A stretch of 64,000 nucleotides of DNA from Chloracidobacterium sp. N (GCF_018304765.1 NZ_CP072642.1:665501-729500), one strand, 5' to 3'. Numbered from the stretch's first letter, positions 51,563 to 61,138 are shown. The notes: generated by a model from the letters alone, not told the origin. Numbers and translations: made by a program.

Positions 51563-52906
51563 TCAGCCACCGCAGACCTGCGCCAGCCGGGCGGCAAACG
51601 CATCCATGGCCGCGCGCGAGGTGTTTTCCGTGGCGCAAACGAGCAACTCGTGTGTACGCTCCGGGAAATAGCGCGACAACGGCAACCCGGCCAGGATGTC
51701 GTCTTCCAGCAGCGTTTCCACGAGTTGCGCGGCCGGCAGGGGCGTTCGGATGACGAATTCGTTGAAGACCGGCGCACGGTAGGTCAGGGTGATGCCGGGG
51801 ATGGCCGTGAGAACGCCTTTCAGATAAGCGGCCTTCTGAAGGTTGCGCTGGGCCAGTTCCTGCAGACCGCGCCGGCCGACCGTTGCCAGAAAGATGCTGG
51901 CGACGAGCGCGCACAGACCTTCGTTGCTGCAAATGTTCGAGGTGGCTTTTTCGCGCCGGATGTGCTGCTCGCGGGTGGCAAGGGTGATGACAAAGCCCCG
52001 GCGCCCTTCGGCATCATAGGCCTGACCGATCAGGCGGCCCGGCATCTGGCGGGCGAAGCGTTCGTGGGTGGCGAAAAAGCCCAGGTGCGGCCCCCCAAAG
52101 GCCGGTGGCACGCCGAAAGACTGTCCTTCGCCCACGACGATGTCCGCGCCGACCGTGCCGGGCGCGACGAGCAGCCCCAACGACATGGCTTCCGCCACCG
52201 TGACAACCGTCAGCGCCTTGTGTTTCTGGGCCGCTGCTGCCAGTGGCGCGGGGTCTTCAATACAGCCGAAAAAGTTGGGCGACTGCACGGCAACACAGGC
52301 CGTAGCATCATTGACGAGCGCCTCGACGGGCAGCGTCGTTCCGGCTTCGGAGAGCGGCGCCAGGACGAGTTCGATCCCCGCCCGCCGGGCGTAGGTCTCA
52401 CACACCGCCCGGTATTCCGGGTGGATGCCTTCCGACAGCACGACCCGGTAGCGGTTCGTCAGGCGCGCCGCCATCAGCAACGCTTCAGCCAGCGCCGTGG
52501 CCCCGTCGTACATCGAGGCGTTGGAGACTTCCATCCCGGTCAGTTGGCAGATGAACGTCTGGTACTCGAAGATGGCCTGGAGCGTGCCCTGGTTGATTTC
52601 CGGCTGATACGGCGTGTAGCTCGTGTAGAACTCCGACCGCGACACCAGGGTGTCAATGATGAGGGGGCGCACGTGGTCATAGACCCCGGCGCCCAGAAAG
52701 GAATGCTGTGGCAGGCGATTCTGCCCGGCCAGGGATTCCATCAGTTGCATCAGCTCCGCTTCACTGGCCATCGGCGGCAGGTTCAGCGGGCGCTGAAGGC
52801 GGAGGTCTTCGGGAATGCCCCGGAACAGTTCGGCAATGCTGGAGACGCCCATCGAGGCCAGCATGTCCGCCTGCTCATCGGGCGTCGCGTTCGGGATGTA
52901 GCGCAT
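51563..52906 (-). CDS. gcvPA: Glycine dehydrogenase (decarboxylating) subunit 1
   Basis: N-terminal half of the two-subunit P-protein, 447 aa. Typical segments: PNATPDEQADMLASMGVSSI, RPLNLPPMASEAELM, EFYTSYTPYQPEINQGTLQ, EVSNASMYDGATALAEA, FGGPHLGFFATH and REQHIRREKATSNICSNEG. GcvPA together with GcvPB forms an active heterotetramer; the PLP lysine is on the GcvPB part. GcvPB is not encoded in the window. The gene lies between gcvH and hisC. Confidence 0.94.
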   Translation of the reverse strand: MRYIPNATPDEQADMLASMGVSSIAELFRGIPEDLRLQRPLNLPPMASEAELMQLMESLAGQNRLPQHSFLGAGVYDHVRPLIIDTLVSRSEFYTSYTPYQPEINQGTLQAIFEYQTFICQLTGMEVSNASMYDGATALAEALLMAARLTNRYRVVLSEGIHPEYRAVCETYARRAGIELVLAPLSEAGTTLPVEALVNDATACVAVQSPNFFGCIEDPAPLAAAAQKHKALTVVTVAEAMSLGLLVAPGTVGADIVVGEGQSFGVPPAFGGPHLGFFATHERFARQMPGRLIGQAYDAEGRRGFVITLATREQHIRREKATSNICSNEGLCALVASIFLATVGRRGLQELAQRNLQKAAYLKGVLTAIPGITLTYRAPVFNEFVIRTPLPAAQLVETLLEDDILAGLPLSRYFPERTHELLVCATENTSRAAMDAFAARLAQVCGG

Positions 52907-52996
52907 GATTTTGAACCGCTTTGGGGGCAGCCTTGGGATCAGCCCCGACTTGCGCCGACCGACCGGAGTGGGTTCATCCGGTCGGGTCGGCGAAGG

Positions 52997-53383
52997 TCAT
53001 TTTTCGTTGATGAAGTCTTCGTATTCGGCGGCGCTCAGCAGGGCATCCACTTCGCCGGGGTTGGAGAGCCTGATGACGATCATCCAGCCTTCGTCGTAGG
53101 GTGAGGTGTTGACCAGTTCGGGCGCATCGGCCAGTTTGGTGTTGACTTCGATGACTTCACCGGAAACCGGGGAAAACAGCTCGCTGACAGCCTTGACCGA
53201 CTCAACCGAGCCAAAGGGTTCATTGGCTTTGACCGTCGTGCCGACCTTTGGCAAATCCACATACACGACATCACCCAGCGAGTCCTGGGCGTAGAAGGTG
53301 ATGCCCACGCGCCCGGTATCGCCTGTGATACGGATCCACTCGTGGTCCTTGGTGTACTGCAATTCGTCGGGATAGTTCGCCAT
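52997..53383 (-). CDS. gcvH: Glycine cleavage system H protein
   Basis: A 128-aa lipoyl carrier that shuttles the aminomethyl group between P, T and L proteins. The start MANYPDELQYTKDHEWIRI is typical; ATG 53383 was chosen over 53398. The lipoyl-lysine motif FGSVESVKAVSE is intact (Lys64). The C-terminus LLSAAEYEDFINEK is standard. It follows gcvT by 33 bases and precedes gcvPA by 90 bases. Confidence 0.95.
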   Translation of the reverse strand: MANYPDELQYTKDHEWIRITGDTGRVGITFYAQDSLGDVVYVDLPKVGTTVKANEPFGSVESVKAVSELFSPVSGEVIEVNTKLADAPELVNTSPYDEGWMIVIRLSNPGEVDALLSAAEYEDFINEK

Positions 53384-53416
53384 GAAAATCCTCGCCAAAG
53401 TGTGTAGTGCGCCTCG

Positions 53417-54511
53417 CTATCCGGGACGCTTGTAGAAAGGGGTTGGGACGATGCGGCAGGGGACTTCGCGCCCGCGCACAATGGCAAACACTTGCGTCCC
53501 CACCGCCGTCTTGTCAATTGGAAGATACGCCAGTCCGATGTTTTTCCTGAGAAAGGGCGACGGGCTGCCCGAAGTGACGCGCCCGACTTCCTGCCCGTCG
53601 GCCACCAGCGGGTAGCCGTCGCGTACCGGCACGCGGTCTTCCACCTCGAAGCCGACCAGCTTGCGGGTCAGTCCGGCTGCCTGTTGCCGCAGCAGGGCAT
53701 CGCGTCCGAGAAAGTCACCCTTGGAGAGTTTGCATATCCATCCCAGATCGGCTTCCAGCGGCGTGGTCGTGTCGTCAATTTCGTGACCGTAGAGGGCCAT
53801 TCTGGCTTCGAGCCGCAGCGTGTTGCGGGCGCCAAGGCCGCAGGGCACCGGATTGCCGGCTTCGGTCAGCGCCTTCCACAGCCGCTCCGCATCGGTCGGC
53901 GCGCAGTAGATTTCGACGCCATCTTCGCCCGTGTAGCCGGTGCGCGCCACGAGCGCCGTGATGCCAGCGATGACGACATCGCGCCGGAACCGGTAGTAGC
54001 CCAGACCGGTGATGTCCTCCACCGTGAGGCTTTGCACCAGCGCCACGGCGCGGGGGCCCTGGACGGCCAGTTGGGCGTATTCGTGGCTGACATCGCGAAT
54101 GTCAACCTCGAAGCCCGCTGCGTGTCCGCGCAGCCATTCCGCGTCTTTGGCTGTGTTGGCCGCATTGACGCAGAGAAAGTAGCTGTCTTCCGCCAGGCGG
54201 TGCACCAGAATGTCATCCACAAAACCGCCACGTTCGTTGAGCAGCCCGGAGTACTGGGCCTGTCCGTCCACAAGGCGCGCCGCGTCATTGCAGGTCACAT
54301 ACTGCACGAAGCGCAGGGCATCGCGTCCCTGGATGAGGATTTCCCCCATGTGACTGACATCGAAGATGCCCACCGCTGTACGTACGGCCAGGTGCTCGGC
54401 CACCAGCCCGCCGTATTCAACCGGCATGGTCCACCCGGCAAAGGGCACCATTTTCGCCCCCAGCGCGCGATGTATGGCATCGAGTGGTGACTGGCGGAGT
54501 TCGGCGGACAT
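53417..54511 (-). CDS. gcvT: Glycine cleavage system T protein
   Basis: Tetrahydrofolate-dependent aminomethyltransferase, 364 aa. N-terminus has [34 protein letters not shown] follows, and [31 protein letters not shown] are conserved folate-site segments. The C-terminal barrel has [22 protein letters not shown]. It is the first gene of gcvT-gcvH-gcvPA-hisC. No glycine riboswitch was found in the leader. Confidence 0.95.
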   Translation of the reverse strand: MSAELRQSPLDAIHRALGAKMVPFAGWTMPVEYGGLVAEHLAVRTAVGIFDVSHMGEILIQGRDALRFVQYVTCNDAARLVDGQAQYSGLLNERGGFVDDILVHRLAEDSYFLCVNAANTAKDAEWLRGHAAGFEVDIRDVSHEYAQLAVQGPRAVALVQSLTVEDITGLGYYRFRRDVVIAGITALVARTGYTGEDGVEIYCAPTDAERLWKALTEAGNPVPCGLGARNTLRLEARMALYGHEIDDTTTPLEADLGWICKLSKGDFLGRDALLRQQAAGLTRKLVGFEVEDRVPVRDGYPLVADGQEVGRVTSGSPSPFLRKNIGLAYLPIDKTAVGTQVFAIVRGREVPCRIVPTPFYKRPG

Positions 54512-54831
54512 GCGTGAAAAAGCCTTGAAAACCGGAAGGATGCTGACGCTGCAAGGGCAGGGACGCTACCATCGCCATGGGGGAGGGTCAAGACGGCCCG
54601 GCCGCTGCTGATAACGCCCTGGCTGCCGGCCGGGCCCTTGCCAGTCTGACCGGTGCGGCCTACGATACCTGACGGCTGATTGAGCCAGTCGCCATCTTTT
54701 GCAGTTTATGGAGGATGACTGCCATTCGCACGCGACCTGTCCTATCGCCTCATTCCACGTCCTGACGCCCGGTAGTTTCCTCACGACCACCGTGGCGTCG
54801 GCCAACGATGTTCGCCAGGAGGAAACTCACC
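54512..54831. other. Divergent intergenic region with 10-bp dyad
   Basis: About 320 bases between gcvT and the 77-aa gene. GGCCCGGCCG (54595-54604) is inverted as CGGCCGGGCC (54627-54636), a GC-rich stem with 22 bases between arms and no T run. It could be a hairpin in the gcv leader or a stray palindrome. No gene or glycine riboswitch is seen. Confidence 0.4.
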
Positions 54832-55065
54832 ATGACTGACAAGCCCATTCTTGAGCCGTCTGTCGCCGATTCATCACAAGCGCCCCTTTCACCTGCCACC
54901 AGGTTGGCGCAACATCTGGTCCGGCGTGACCGATCCTCTTCTCCAACCTTCCAACCCAACATGTTCGAGGACGACCTGGTCTCGGCGCTGGCCGTGGCGA
55001 GGGAGAACGTCCGCGCCCGCCAGGTCTTCGACTGGGAGCGCGTCCGCCGGCAATGCGCCGTCTAG
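54832..55065 (+). CDS. Small hypothetical protein, 77 aa
   Basis: A 77-residue protein starting MTDKPILEPSVADSS. Its N-terminal half is Pro/Ser/Gln-rich and likely unstructured; the C-terminal 30 residues form an amphipathic helix (NMFEDDLVSALAVARENVRA) ending RQVFDWERVRRQCAV. AGGAGGAAA seven bases before the ATG is the best ribosome-binding site in the neighbourhood and supports this frame, with the ATG at 54808 being the longer alternative. Another frame overlaps it but lacks a ribosome-binding site. It lies 37 bases before the membrane glycosyltransferase-like gene. No family recognised. Confidence 0.62.
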   Translation: MTDKPILEPSVADSSQAPLSPATRLAQHLVRRDRSSSPTFQPNMFEDDLVSALAVARENVRARQVFDWERVRRQCAV

Positions 55066-55102
55066 CTCCAGCCCGGCCTCCAGCCGGGCCAGCCATCGCC
55101 CG

Positions 55103-56671
55103 GTGTGGTTCATCGCACCGGGTTCGGTCCTCATCGGTGGGCTGACCCTGGCGTGGGTTTATGCCCACGGTTGGACAAATCTGTATGGCGACGGCCAGGC
55201 CCACCTGGCCATTGCCCGCAAGCTGGTGGATGTCCCGCCGGGAACGACCTGGTGGGAACGCTACATGCAACTGGGCAGCCCGTGGCTTCCGCTGCCGCAT
55301 GTGCTGGCTGCACCGCTGACCCTTTCCGATACCCTCTGGCGCACCGGGCTGGCCGGCAGCCTCATTTCCTGCCTCGCCTTTGTGGCTGCGGCAACGGTGG
55401 TGTTTCAGCTTGCGGCGGCGCTGACCCGCTCGCTGCCGTCCGCGCTGGTGGCGTGGCTGGCTTTTGCGCTCAACCCTTCGCTGCTCTACATCCAGACCAC
55501 ACCGCTGACCGAGCCGCTGTTTCTCGCCACCTGGCTGGGCAGCGCATGGTGGATGCACGACTGGACGCAGCACGGTCGGCGTGATCGTCTTGTCCTGGCG
55601 GCGCTCTGTGCCCTGGGTGCGCTTCTGACCCGCTATGAGGGTTGGATTCTGCTTCCAGCCGGTATGCTCTGGGTGCTCTGGTCTTCCCCCCGCCGTGGAT
55701 GGGCGCGTCTGGCCGATGTGGGACTGTGGACGGGTATCGTGGGCGCGGGCGTGGGGTACTGGCTCTGGCACAACTGGGCCATCTACGGGCGGCCGCTGGA
55801 GTTTCTCGAAGGAACCTACTCGGCGCGGGGCTACTTTGCGCGCCACCGGGATGAACTGAGTTACCTGAGCTTCGTGGTCGGGCAGCCGCTTTATGCCGGC
55901 CTTGTGTTGGCGGTAACCGTCGTCATCTGCGCCACGCCGGCCACGACACTGCTCGGCCTGCTGGGTCTGGCCGGACAGTCCGTGACGGCCTTTCGCGCCC
56001 GTTGGCTTGATATGCCAACGCTGGCGGTTCTGGGGTGGCTCTGGCTGCCGCCGCTCTTTACCGGCTACAGCCTGTATTCCGGCAACATCCAGATCTATCC
56101 GCTGTTTTTGAACAACCGCTATGGACTGGCGGCGCTGCCGGCGCTGGCCGTTGGTATCGGGTTGGGTGTGGCCTGCCTGCACGCCCGCTTCCCAAAGCAG
56201 CCGGTCTGGGTGGCCGTTGGTATGGGGCTGGTGTGTGTCGGGCAATCGCTGTGGTGGCTGCGGGATGGCGTCTATCAGCTCGCCGTCTTTCAGGAAGCCT
56301 ACCGGGCGCAGTTTGCGCCGCTTGGGTGTGAGCGCCGGGCGCTGGCGCAGTTTCTCCAGTCTGATCCAGCCCTACAGTCTCTGAAAAGGCGACAAGCGGG
56401 CGTCTGTGTCGCCCTATTTGCTGGTGAGCTGTCTGCTGTTATCGCCCAGGGCGGATTGTCTTACGCCCACATCCTGCACGAGGGGCGTGCGGAGTGGCAC
56501 AGCCTGGAAACGTCCATTCCATCCACGGTGACATGGCTGGTGGTTGGGCGCGGGGATGAGCTGGAGCGAAAGCTTCAGCAGCGTCCGGCCGGGTATGAAG
56601 AATTCACTCCGGTGTGGGTTTCGGAGCAGGGTACCTTCCGCGTCCTGTCCCGGAACCGGCCCGCGCCGTAA
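55103..56671 (+). CDS. Polytopic glycosyltransferase-like membrane protein
   Basis: A 522-aa multispanning protein with about ten hydrophobic segments, of the dolichyl-P-mannose/ArnT-like (GT-C) type. Early acidic motif GDGQAHLAIARKLVD fits the D/E loop after the first helix, and YEGWILLPAGMLWVLW and GTYSARGYF lie in the central part. The last 120 residues are soluble (CERRALAQFLQSDPALQS and onward). Substrates are unknown. The long open frame from 54851 overlaps the 77-aa gene and reads poorly; GTG 55103 (MWFIAPGSV) was preferred, though the ribosome-binding site is weak. Confidence 0.72.
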   Translation: MWFIAPGSVLIGGLTLAWVYAHGWTNLYGDGQAHLAIARKLVDVPPGTTWWERYMQLGSPWLPLPHVLAAPLTLSDTLWRTGLAGSLISCLAFVAAATVVFQLAAALTRSLPSALVAWLAFALNPSLLYIQTTPLTEPLFLATWLGSAWWMHDWTQHGRRDRLVLAALCALGALLTRYEGWILLPAGMLWVLWSSPRRGWARLADVGLWTGIVGAGVGYWLWHNWAIYGRPLEFLEGTYSARGYFARHRDELSYLSFVVGQPLYAGLVLAVTVVICATPATTLLGLLGLAGQSVTAFRARWLDMPTLAVLGWLWLPPLFTGYSLYSGNIQIYPLFLNNRYGLAALPALAVGIGLGVACLHARFPKQPVWVAVGMGLVCVGQSLWWLRDGVYQLAVFQEAYRAQFAPLGCERRALAQFLQSDPALQSLKRRQAGVCVALFAGELSAVIAQGGLSYAHILHEGRAEWHSLETSIPSTVTWLVVGRGDELERKLQQRPAGYEEFTPVWVSEQGTFRVLSRNRPAP

Positions 56672-56702
56672 GCCTCAACGGCGCAGGCCGGTTTCCAGAA
56701 GG

Positions 56703-57863
56703 CTATTCGGATTTCCGGCGCAAAAAGGTTGGTGCGTCAAGGTCCGCTTCGGCGGCAGGCGCCACCCGTTCGGAGGCCGGCGCAATGCGCCCGAACGAAG
56801 GCACGGAAACCACGTTGCCGGCCACCACGGTAGTCGCCGGTGGCTGGTTGGCCGCCTGGGCGGCCTGGTCGAATCCGGTCGCAATGACCGTAATCTTCAT
56901 CTCATCCTGCATCCGTTCGTCAATGACCGCACCGAAGATGATGTTGGCTTCCGGGTGCGCCGCTTTCTGGATGATGGAGGTCGCTTCGTTGACTTCGTGG
57001 AGGGTGAGGTTGCTGCCACCGGTGACGTTGACCAGTACCCCGTGGGCCCCTTCGATGGAGGCTTCTTCAAGCAACGGGCTGGCAATGGCGGCATTGGTGG
57101 CCTGAATGGCGCGATTTTCGCCGGAGGCCTGTCCCGTGCCCATCAGGGCAATGCCGGAGCCGCGCATGATGGTGCGCACGTCGGCAAAGTCGAGGTTGAT
57201 CATGCCCGGCACCGTGATGAGGTCGGAAATGCCCTGCACGGCCTGGCGCAGCACGTCATCTGCCATGCGGAAGGAATCCGCCAGCGAGGTATTGCGATCA
57301 ACGGTCGTCAACAGGCGGTCATTGGGAATGGTGATGATCGTGTCCACGCACTCGTGAAGTTCGCGGATGCCTTTTTCGGCGTTCTGCATCCGGCGGCGGC
57401 CTTCAAACCCGAAGGGCTTGGTGACGACGGCCACGGTCAGAATCTCCAGTTCGCTGGCCAGTCCGGCCACAATGGGCGCGGCGCCGGTGCCCGTGCCGCC
57501 ACCCATGCCGGCCGTGATGAACACCATATCCGCGCCTTCGAGCGCATCAATGATTTTTTCCGTGTCTTCCAGGGCAGCCTCCCGGCCCACTTCCGGGTCG
57601 GCGCCTGCCCCCAGGCCGCGGGTCCGCCTGCTGCCAATCTGAATCTTGACCGGGGCTTTCGACATGCTGAGGGCTTGCAGATCGGTATTGACCACCAAAA
57701 AGGAGATGCCTTCGATACCGGACTCAATCATGCGGTTGACGGCATTGCCGCCGCCGCCGCCCACGCCAATGACCTTGATGTTTGCGCCTTTTGAGATGGT
57801 ATTTTCCACGAATTCAAACCTCACTGGGGGTGGACTCGATGACCGCTTGTTCTCTGCTCCCAT
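56703..57863 (-). CDS. ftsZ: Cell division protein FtsZ
   Basis: Tubulin-like GTPase, 386 aa, forming the Z-ring. N-terminus has [17 protein letters not shown], then the tubulin signature GGGTGTGA in [27 protein letters not shown], and the T7 loop region [12 protein letters not shown]. Residues 320-375 are a Pro/Ala linker and the C-terminus ends [11 protein letters not shown], a conserved-style C-terminal peptide. It is last in the cluster, 66 bases after ftsA. Confidence 0.97.
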   Translation of the reverse strand: MGAENKRSSSPPPVRFEFVENTISKGANIKVIGVGGGGGNAVNRMIESGIEGISFLVVNTDLQALSMSKAPVKIQIGSRRTRGLGAGADPEVGREAALEDTEKIIDALEGADMVFITAGMGGGTGTGAAPIVAGLASELEILTVAVVTKPFGFEGRRRMQNAEKGIRELHECVDTIITIPNDRLLTTVDRNTSLADSFRMADDVLRQAVQGISDLITVPGMINLDFADVRTIMRGSGIALMGTGQASGENRAIQATNAAIASPLLEEASIEGAHGVLVNVTGGSNLTLHEVNEATSIIQKAAHPEANIIFGAVIDERMQDEMKITVIATGFDQAAQAANQPPATTVVAGNVVSVPSFGRIAPASERVAPAAEADLDAPTFLRRKSE

Positions 57864-57929
57864 GGGATAAGTGCCTCCTGCCCGTAACCTGGATCGGGAA
57901 CCGTCTTCCTGGTAAAGAAAATACTATAT

Positions 57930-59180
57930 TCAGCGCGCCGAATTCGGCGAAGAAAAGAAACTTTTTATTCCTGCCAGCCAGTGGCGCCAGCTTGTTTCCC
58001 GCTGTCGCAAATGGTGGTTGGCGCGTGGACGAATGCTCGAAAGAATAAGACCGATAGCCGTTGCCCATTCAGGGTGGCTGAGTTCTTCACTGATACCGTC
58101 CAGCCCGGCTGGAGTGCCTATCCGAACCGGAAGATCAAGCATCCGCTCGGCCAGTTCGGGAATTCCGGACAAGAGACTGCCACCGCCGGTCAGAACCAAT
58201 CCGCTGGACAATTTTTTCTCGAAACCCGCCTTCTGAAGGTTCTCCTGGATTTCCTTGAAAATCTCCTCTGCCCGTGGCTGAAGCATCTCGCAGAGCACCT
58301 GACGCGAGAGCATCCGTGAACGTCCGCCGGACGCAGTAACGGCAAGTTGTTCCTGTCGCTCGTTGGGGTGTAGAAGCGGAGAGAAAACGCATCCAAAAGA
58401 CTGTTTGATGCGCTCGGCTTCAGGAACGGATGAACGAAGCCCAACCGCAATATCGTTGGTGAAATGCGTGCCCCCAATACCGAACATCGCCGTGTGGCGC
58501 ACCGCCCCGCGTTGGAACACTGCAAGGCTGGTGATTTCACCGCCAATATCAACGATGGCCGTCCCATATTCACGTTCTTCTTCGGTAAGGGTGGCTGTCG
58601 CAGCCGCAAGGGAACCAAGGGTGAGGTCTTCGACAATGATACCCAGCCGGTTGGCGCTTGTCACGATGTTTTGCGATGCCGTGACCGGCGAAGTCACGAT
58701 ATGTACGGTAACTTCGAGCCGCATCCCCAACATACCGAGGGGGTCGCCGATCCCGTCCTGTTCGTCCACGACGAATTCCTGGGGCAGGACCTCGACAATC
58801 CCCCGGTCGGCCGGCAGGTTGACGGCGCTGGCCTGTTCGATGACCCGCTGGATGTCCGTGGCCGTAATCTGCCGGTTGCGGTTGGACACGGCCACCACGC
58901 CGTGTCCGTTGAGACTCCGCACATGAAGCCCCGACAGGCTGGCGCGGAGCGTGTCAATGCCAAAGCCAACCATCCTTTCGGCTTCCGTCAGGCACTGGCG
59001 GATGGTTTCCTCGGCCTGCTCGATGCTGACCACAACCCCCTTGCGGATGCCCTTCGAGGGGACATCGCCATAGCCGGCCACCGTCCAGCGCGCCCGATCC
59101 GGCACCGGTGTGGCAATAACCAGACGGGTACGGGTCGAGCCAAGGTCAAGGCTGGCCAGGTAGGGGGTGGCGCGTGCCAT
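57930..59180 (-). CDS. ftsA: Cell division protein FtsA
   Basis: Actin-like membrane tether for FtsZ, 416 aa. ATP-binding motifs are LASLDLGSTRTRLVI (phosphate 1), IVDIGGEITSLAVF (phosphate 2) and VLTGGGSLLSGIPELAERML (adenosine). The 1C domain is in the EQAEETIRQCLTEAERMVGF region. The C-terminal SWRHWLAGIKSFFSS is amphipathic and would anchor to the membrane. The gene lies eight bases after ftsQ. Confidence 0.95.
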   Translation of the reverse strand: MARATPYLASLDLGSTRTRLVIATPVPDRARWTVAGYGDVPSKGIRKGVVVSIEQAEETIRQCLTEAERMVGFGIDTLRASLSGLHVRSLNGHGVVAVSNRNRQITATDIQRVIEQASAVNLPADRGIVEVLPQEFVVDEQDGIGDPLGMLGMRLEVTVHIVTSPVTASQNIVTSANRLGIIVEDLTLGSLAAATATLTEEEREYGTAIVDIGGEITSLAVFQRGAVRHTAMFGIGGTHFTNDIAVGLRSSVPEAERIKQSFGCVFSPLLHPNERQEQLAVTASGGRSRMLSRQVLCEMLQPRAEEIFKEIQENLQKAGFEKKLSSGLVLTGGGSLLSGIPELAERMLDLPVRIGTPAGLDGISEELSHPEWATAIGLILSSIRPRANHHLRQRETSWRHWLAGIKSFFSSPNSAR

Positions 59181-59188
59181 GTTGGGTG

Positions 59189-60205
59189 CTACCTCCGCGC
59201 TGCCGAACCCGTTGGGCGGGGTGTGGATTGGGGGGGGGCTTTCGGGGGGGGCGTGGACTTGTTGCCGCCAGCCGTCGCGCGCGCGGGGGGCGCGGGCAGG
59301 CGCTCGTCAAACTCCAGATTGACCTGTCTGGCGCTCACCATGTTCACTGTCTTGAGATAGGGCGCTTTCTCGAAGATGCGCGGGTCGGAGAAGCGCATGC
59401 GTTCGAGAATGGAGGTGTCGCGGCGCTGAAGCGCATCCACGATTTCACATGCATGGAGCAGCCGTTCCCGGAAGTCCTCCCGGCCCAGTCCGACGACAAT
59501 GCGGCTGTTGCGAAGCTGAACGCGCACGTCCTGAAGACGGGACAGATCAATGGATTCGATACGTTCGGAAAGGCGTGGCTCAGCCGCATCAAGCGCCCAG
59601 GTGAGGTTGCGGTACAGTTGCAGGCGCTCGCGGTTTTCACGGCGTCCGGCCGCATCGCGGTCCGACGCAAAGCCAACGGCCAAGGTCGGCGGCTCGCCAT
59701 CCGTGTCGGGGTCATAAACCGTAATGACCACACCTTCTTCATCGAGCCAGACAAGACCGCTCCGCTCGGCCATCTGCGCGAGAACGAACGGTTTGCGCTC
59801 TTCAATCACCACCCGCAGGGTGTCCGGCAGAATGCGTACGATCCGGGCCTGCCGCACCCGGGGCAGGCTTTCCAGGTTCTGCCGCAGCGTCGGGAGCGAG
59901 ACCGTCAGCAGGGAGCCGGTGGACTGCTGGCGGACGAGGCGCTCGATGTCCTCCGCAACCGGCGGCTGACAGCCGGTGACTTCCACCTGACGCAGCAGAA
60001 ACAGCGATGACCGCGTCATGGCCAGCCCAAGGCTGCTCAGCCCAACCAGCAGCACAACCCAGAGGATGCCGGTCCGCCAGGCATAAAGTTGCTCCCATAC
60101 CGCTCCCTGCCGCGTGCGCGGGATACGGATGGCCGCCGCCTCGCGCGTCTGTTCACGACGGGAAGGTAGGACCTGGCGGGTTGTGCGTTTATGAGCCACC
60201 GACAC
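59189..60205 (-). CDS. ftsQ: Cell division protein FtsQ/DivIB
   Basis: Single-pass divisome protein, 338 aa. Basic cytoplasmic N-terminus, membrane segment WRTGILWVVLLVGLSSLGLAM (about 44-64), then the POTRA domain (LFLLRQVEVTGCQPPVAED) and the beta domain with LPDTLRVVIEERKPFVLAQ and LSRLQDVRVQLRNSRIVVGL. The extended C-terminal tail (about 30 residues) is Pro/Thr-rich and holds two runs of nine and eight identical bases (C on the coding strand). It follows murB by 36 bases. Confidence 0.9.
   Translation of the reverse strand: MSVAHKRTTRQVLPSRREQTREAAAIRIPRTRQGAVWEQLYAWRTGILWVVLLVGLSSLGLAMTRSSLFLLRQVEVTGCQPPVAEDIERLVRQQSTGSLLTVSLPTLRQNLESLPRVRQARIVRILPDTLRVVIEERKPFVLAQMAERSGLVWLDEEGVVITVYDPDTDGEPPTLAVGFASDRDAAGRRENRERLQLYRNLTWALDAAEPRLSERIESIDLSRLQDVRVQLRNSRIVVGLGREDFRERLLHACEIVDALQRRDTSILERMRFSDPRIFEKAPYLKTVNMVSARQVNLEFDERLPAPPARATAGGNKSTPPPKAPPQSTPRPTGSAARR
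59230..59251. repeat. Two homopolymeric G tracts in the ftsQ tail
   Basis: G9 at 59230-59238 and G8 at 59244-59251 on the plus strand, separated by five bases, inside the 3' end of ftsQ. They encode the PPPKAPPQ part of the tail. Tracts of this length slip during replication; a change would shift the reading frame of the last 20 codons. Confidence 0.9.
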
Positions 60206-60241
60206 GTTACGACTCCTGACGGCTTCAATCCGGGAACGTCC

Positions 60242-61138
60242 TTACTCCCAGACTTCGACTTCCATATCGAGTTCAATGCCACGTGCTTCGCGTACACGTG
60301 ACCGAATCCGCTCAATGAGGGCAAAGACATCGGCTGCCCGTGCTGACCCGTTCGTGACAATGAAGTTGGCATGGAGGGGGGAAATGGTTGCCCCGCCAAT
60401 GGTTTCACCTTTCATGCCAAGTTCGTCAATGATGCGCCCGGTGGCCAGCCCCGGCCCCGGATTTTTGAAAATGCAACCGGCGCTGTTGTCCCTGACCGGT
60501 TGCGTCGCTGCCCGGTGGCGACGGTACTCCGCAATTTCGGCCCGGCTGGCCTCCGGGTTGCCGGGCCGGAGTTGAAGTGTCGTCCCCAGAATCAGGTCCC
60601 GTTCGGTAAATGGAGAGTGACGGTAGGCAAAATCCAGCGTCTCGCGTGGCAGCGTCACGACGTGCCCATCGCGGGCGACATCCACCGAGACGATGACATC
60701 GGCAATTTCATAGCCATGCGAGCCGGCGTTCATCTTCACGGCGCCACCAACGCTGCCAGGAATCGGCGCCAGCCCTTCGATCCCGGACAATCCCCGGTCG
60801 GCACACTGGTTGACGAGCCGGGGCAGGCTGTAACCGGCCGGCGCTTTGACCTGACAGCCCTCAAACACCACGGGCGCTTTGAGTTGCCGCAGGCTGATGG
60901 CAACGCGGTCGAGCGGCCCATCCGCCACCAGGAGATTGGTGCCGTAGCCCAGCGGACTCCAGCGCAAACCGTGTTCTTCCAGCCTGGCCACCAGGGCGGC
61001 CGCTTTTTCCGGCGTGTCGGGAAAAGCCACACAGGCGATTTCCCCACCCGTGCGCAGTGAAGTCAGGTGGCGCATCGGCTGGTGAAAGCGGGCCGCGACA
61101 TCGAGTTCAGCACAGATTTCCTCAACAGACCTGGGCAT
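60242..61138 (-). CDS. murB: UDP-N-acetylmuramate dehydrogenase MurB
   Basis: FAD enzyme reducing UDP-GlcNAc-enolpyruvate to UDP-MurNAc in peptidoglycan synthesis; 298 aa from ATG 61138. FAD site: LTSLRTGGEIACVAFP and GYGTNLLVADG. Conserved LAPIPGSVGGAVKMNAGSHG and the catalytic Ser in QPVRDNSAGCIFKNP (the SAGSxFKNP motif; here SAGCIF). C-terminal HANFIVTNGSARAADV. The start overlaps murC by 17 bases; GCAGG precedes the ATG. The longer start at 61171 was rejected. Confidence 0.95.
   Translation of the reverse strand: MPRSVEEICAELDVAARFHQPMRHLTSLRTGGEIACVAFPDTPEKAAALVARLEEHGLRWSPLGYGTNLLVADGPLDRVAISLRQLKAPVVFEGCQVKAPAGYSLPRLVNQCADRGLSGIEGLAPIPGSVGGAVKMNAGSHGYEIADVIVSVDVARDGHVVTLPRETLDFAYRHSPFTERDLILGTTLQLRPGNPEASRAEIAEYRRHRAATQPVRDNSAGCIFKNPGPGLATGRIIDELGMKGETIGGATISPLHANFIVTNGSARAADVFALIERIRSRVREARGIELDMEVEVWE

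Noticed and set aside
54512-54831. Glycine riboswitch in the gcvT leader
   Set aside because: No sequence resembling the conserved glycine aptamer core was seen; only a GC-rich dyad was found.
54827-56245. 472-aa minus-strand open frame opposite the GT-C protein
   Set aside because: Low-complexity Arg/Gln/Pro/His composition; the plus-strand product has clear membrane segments.
57864-57929. Separate ftsZ promoter between ftsA and ftsZ
   Set aside because: AT-rich boxes occur but no convincing -35/-10 spacing was found; the genes are probably cotranscribed.
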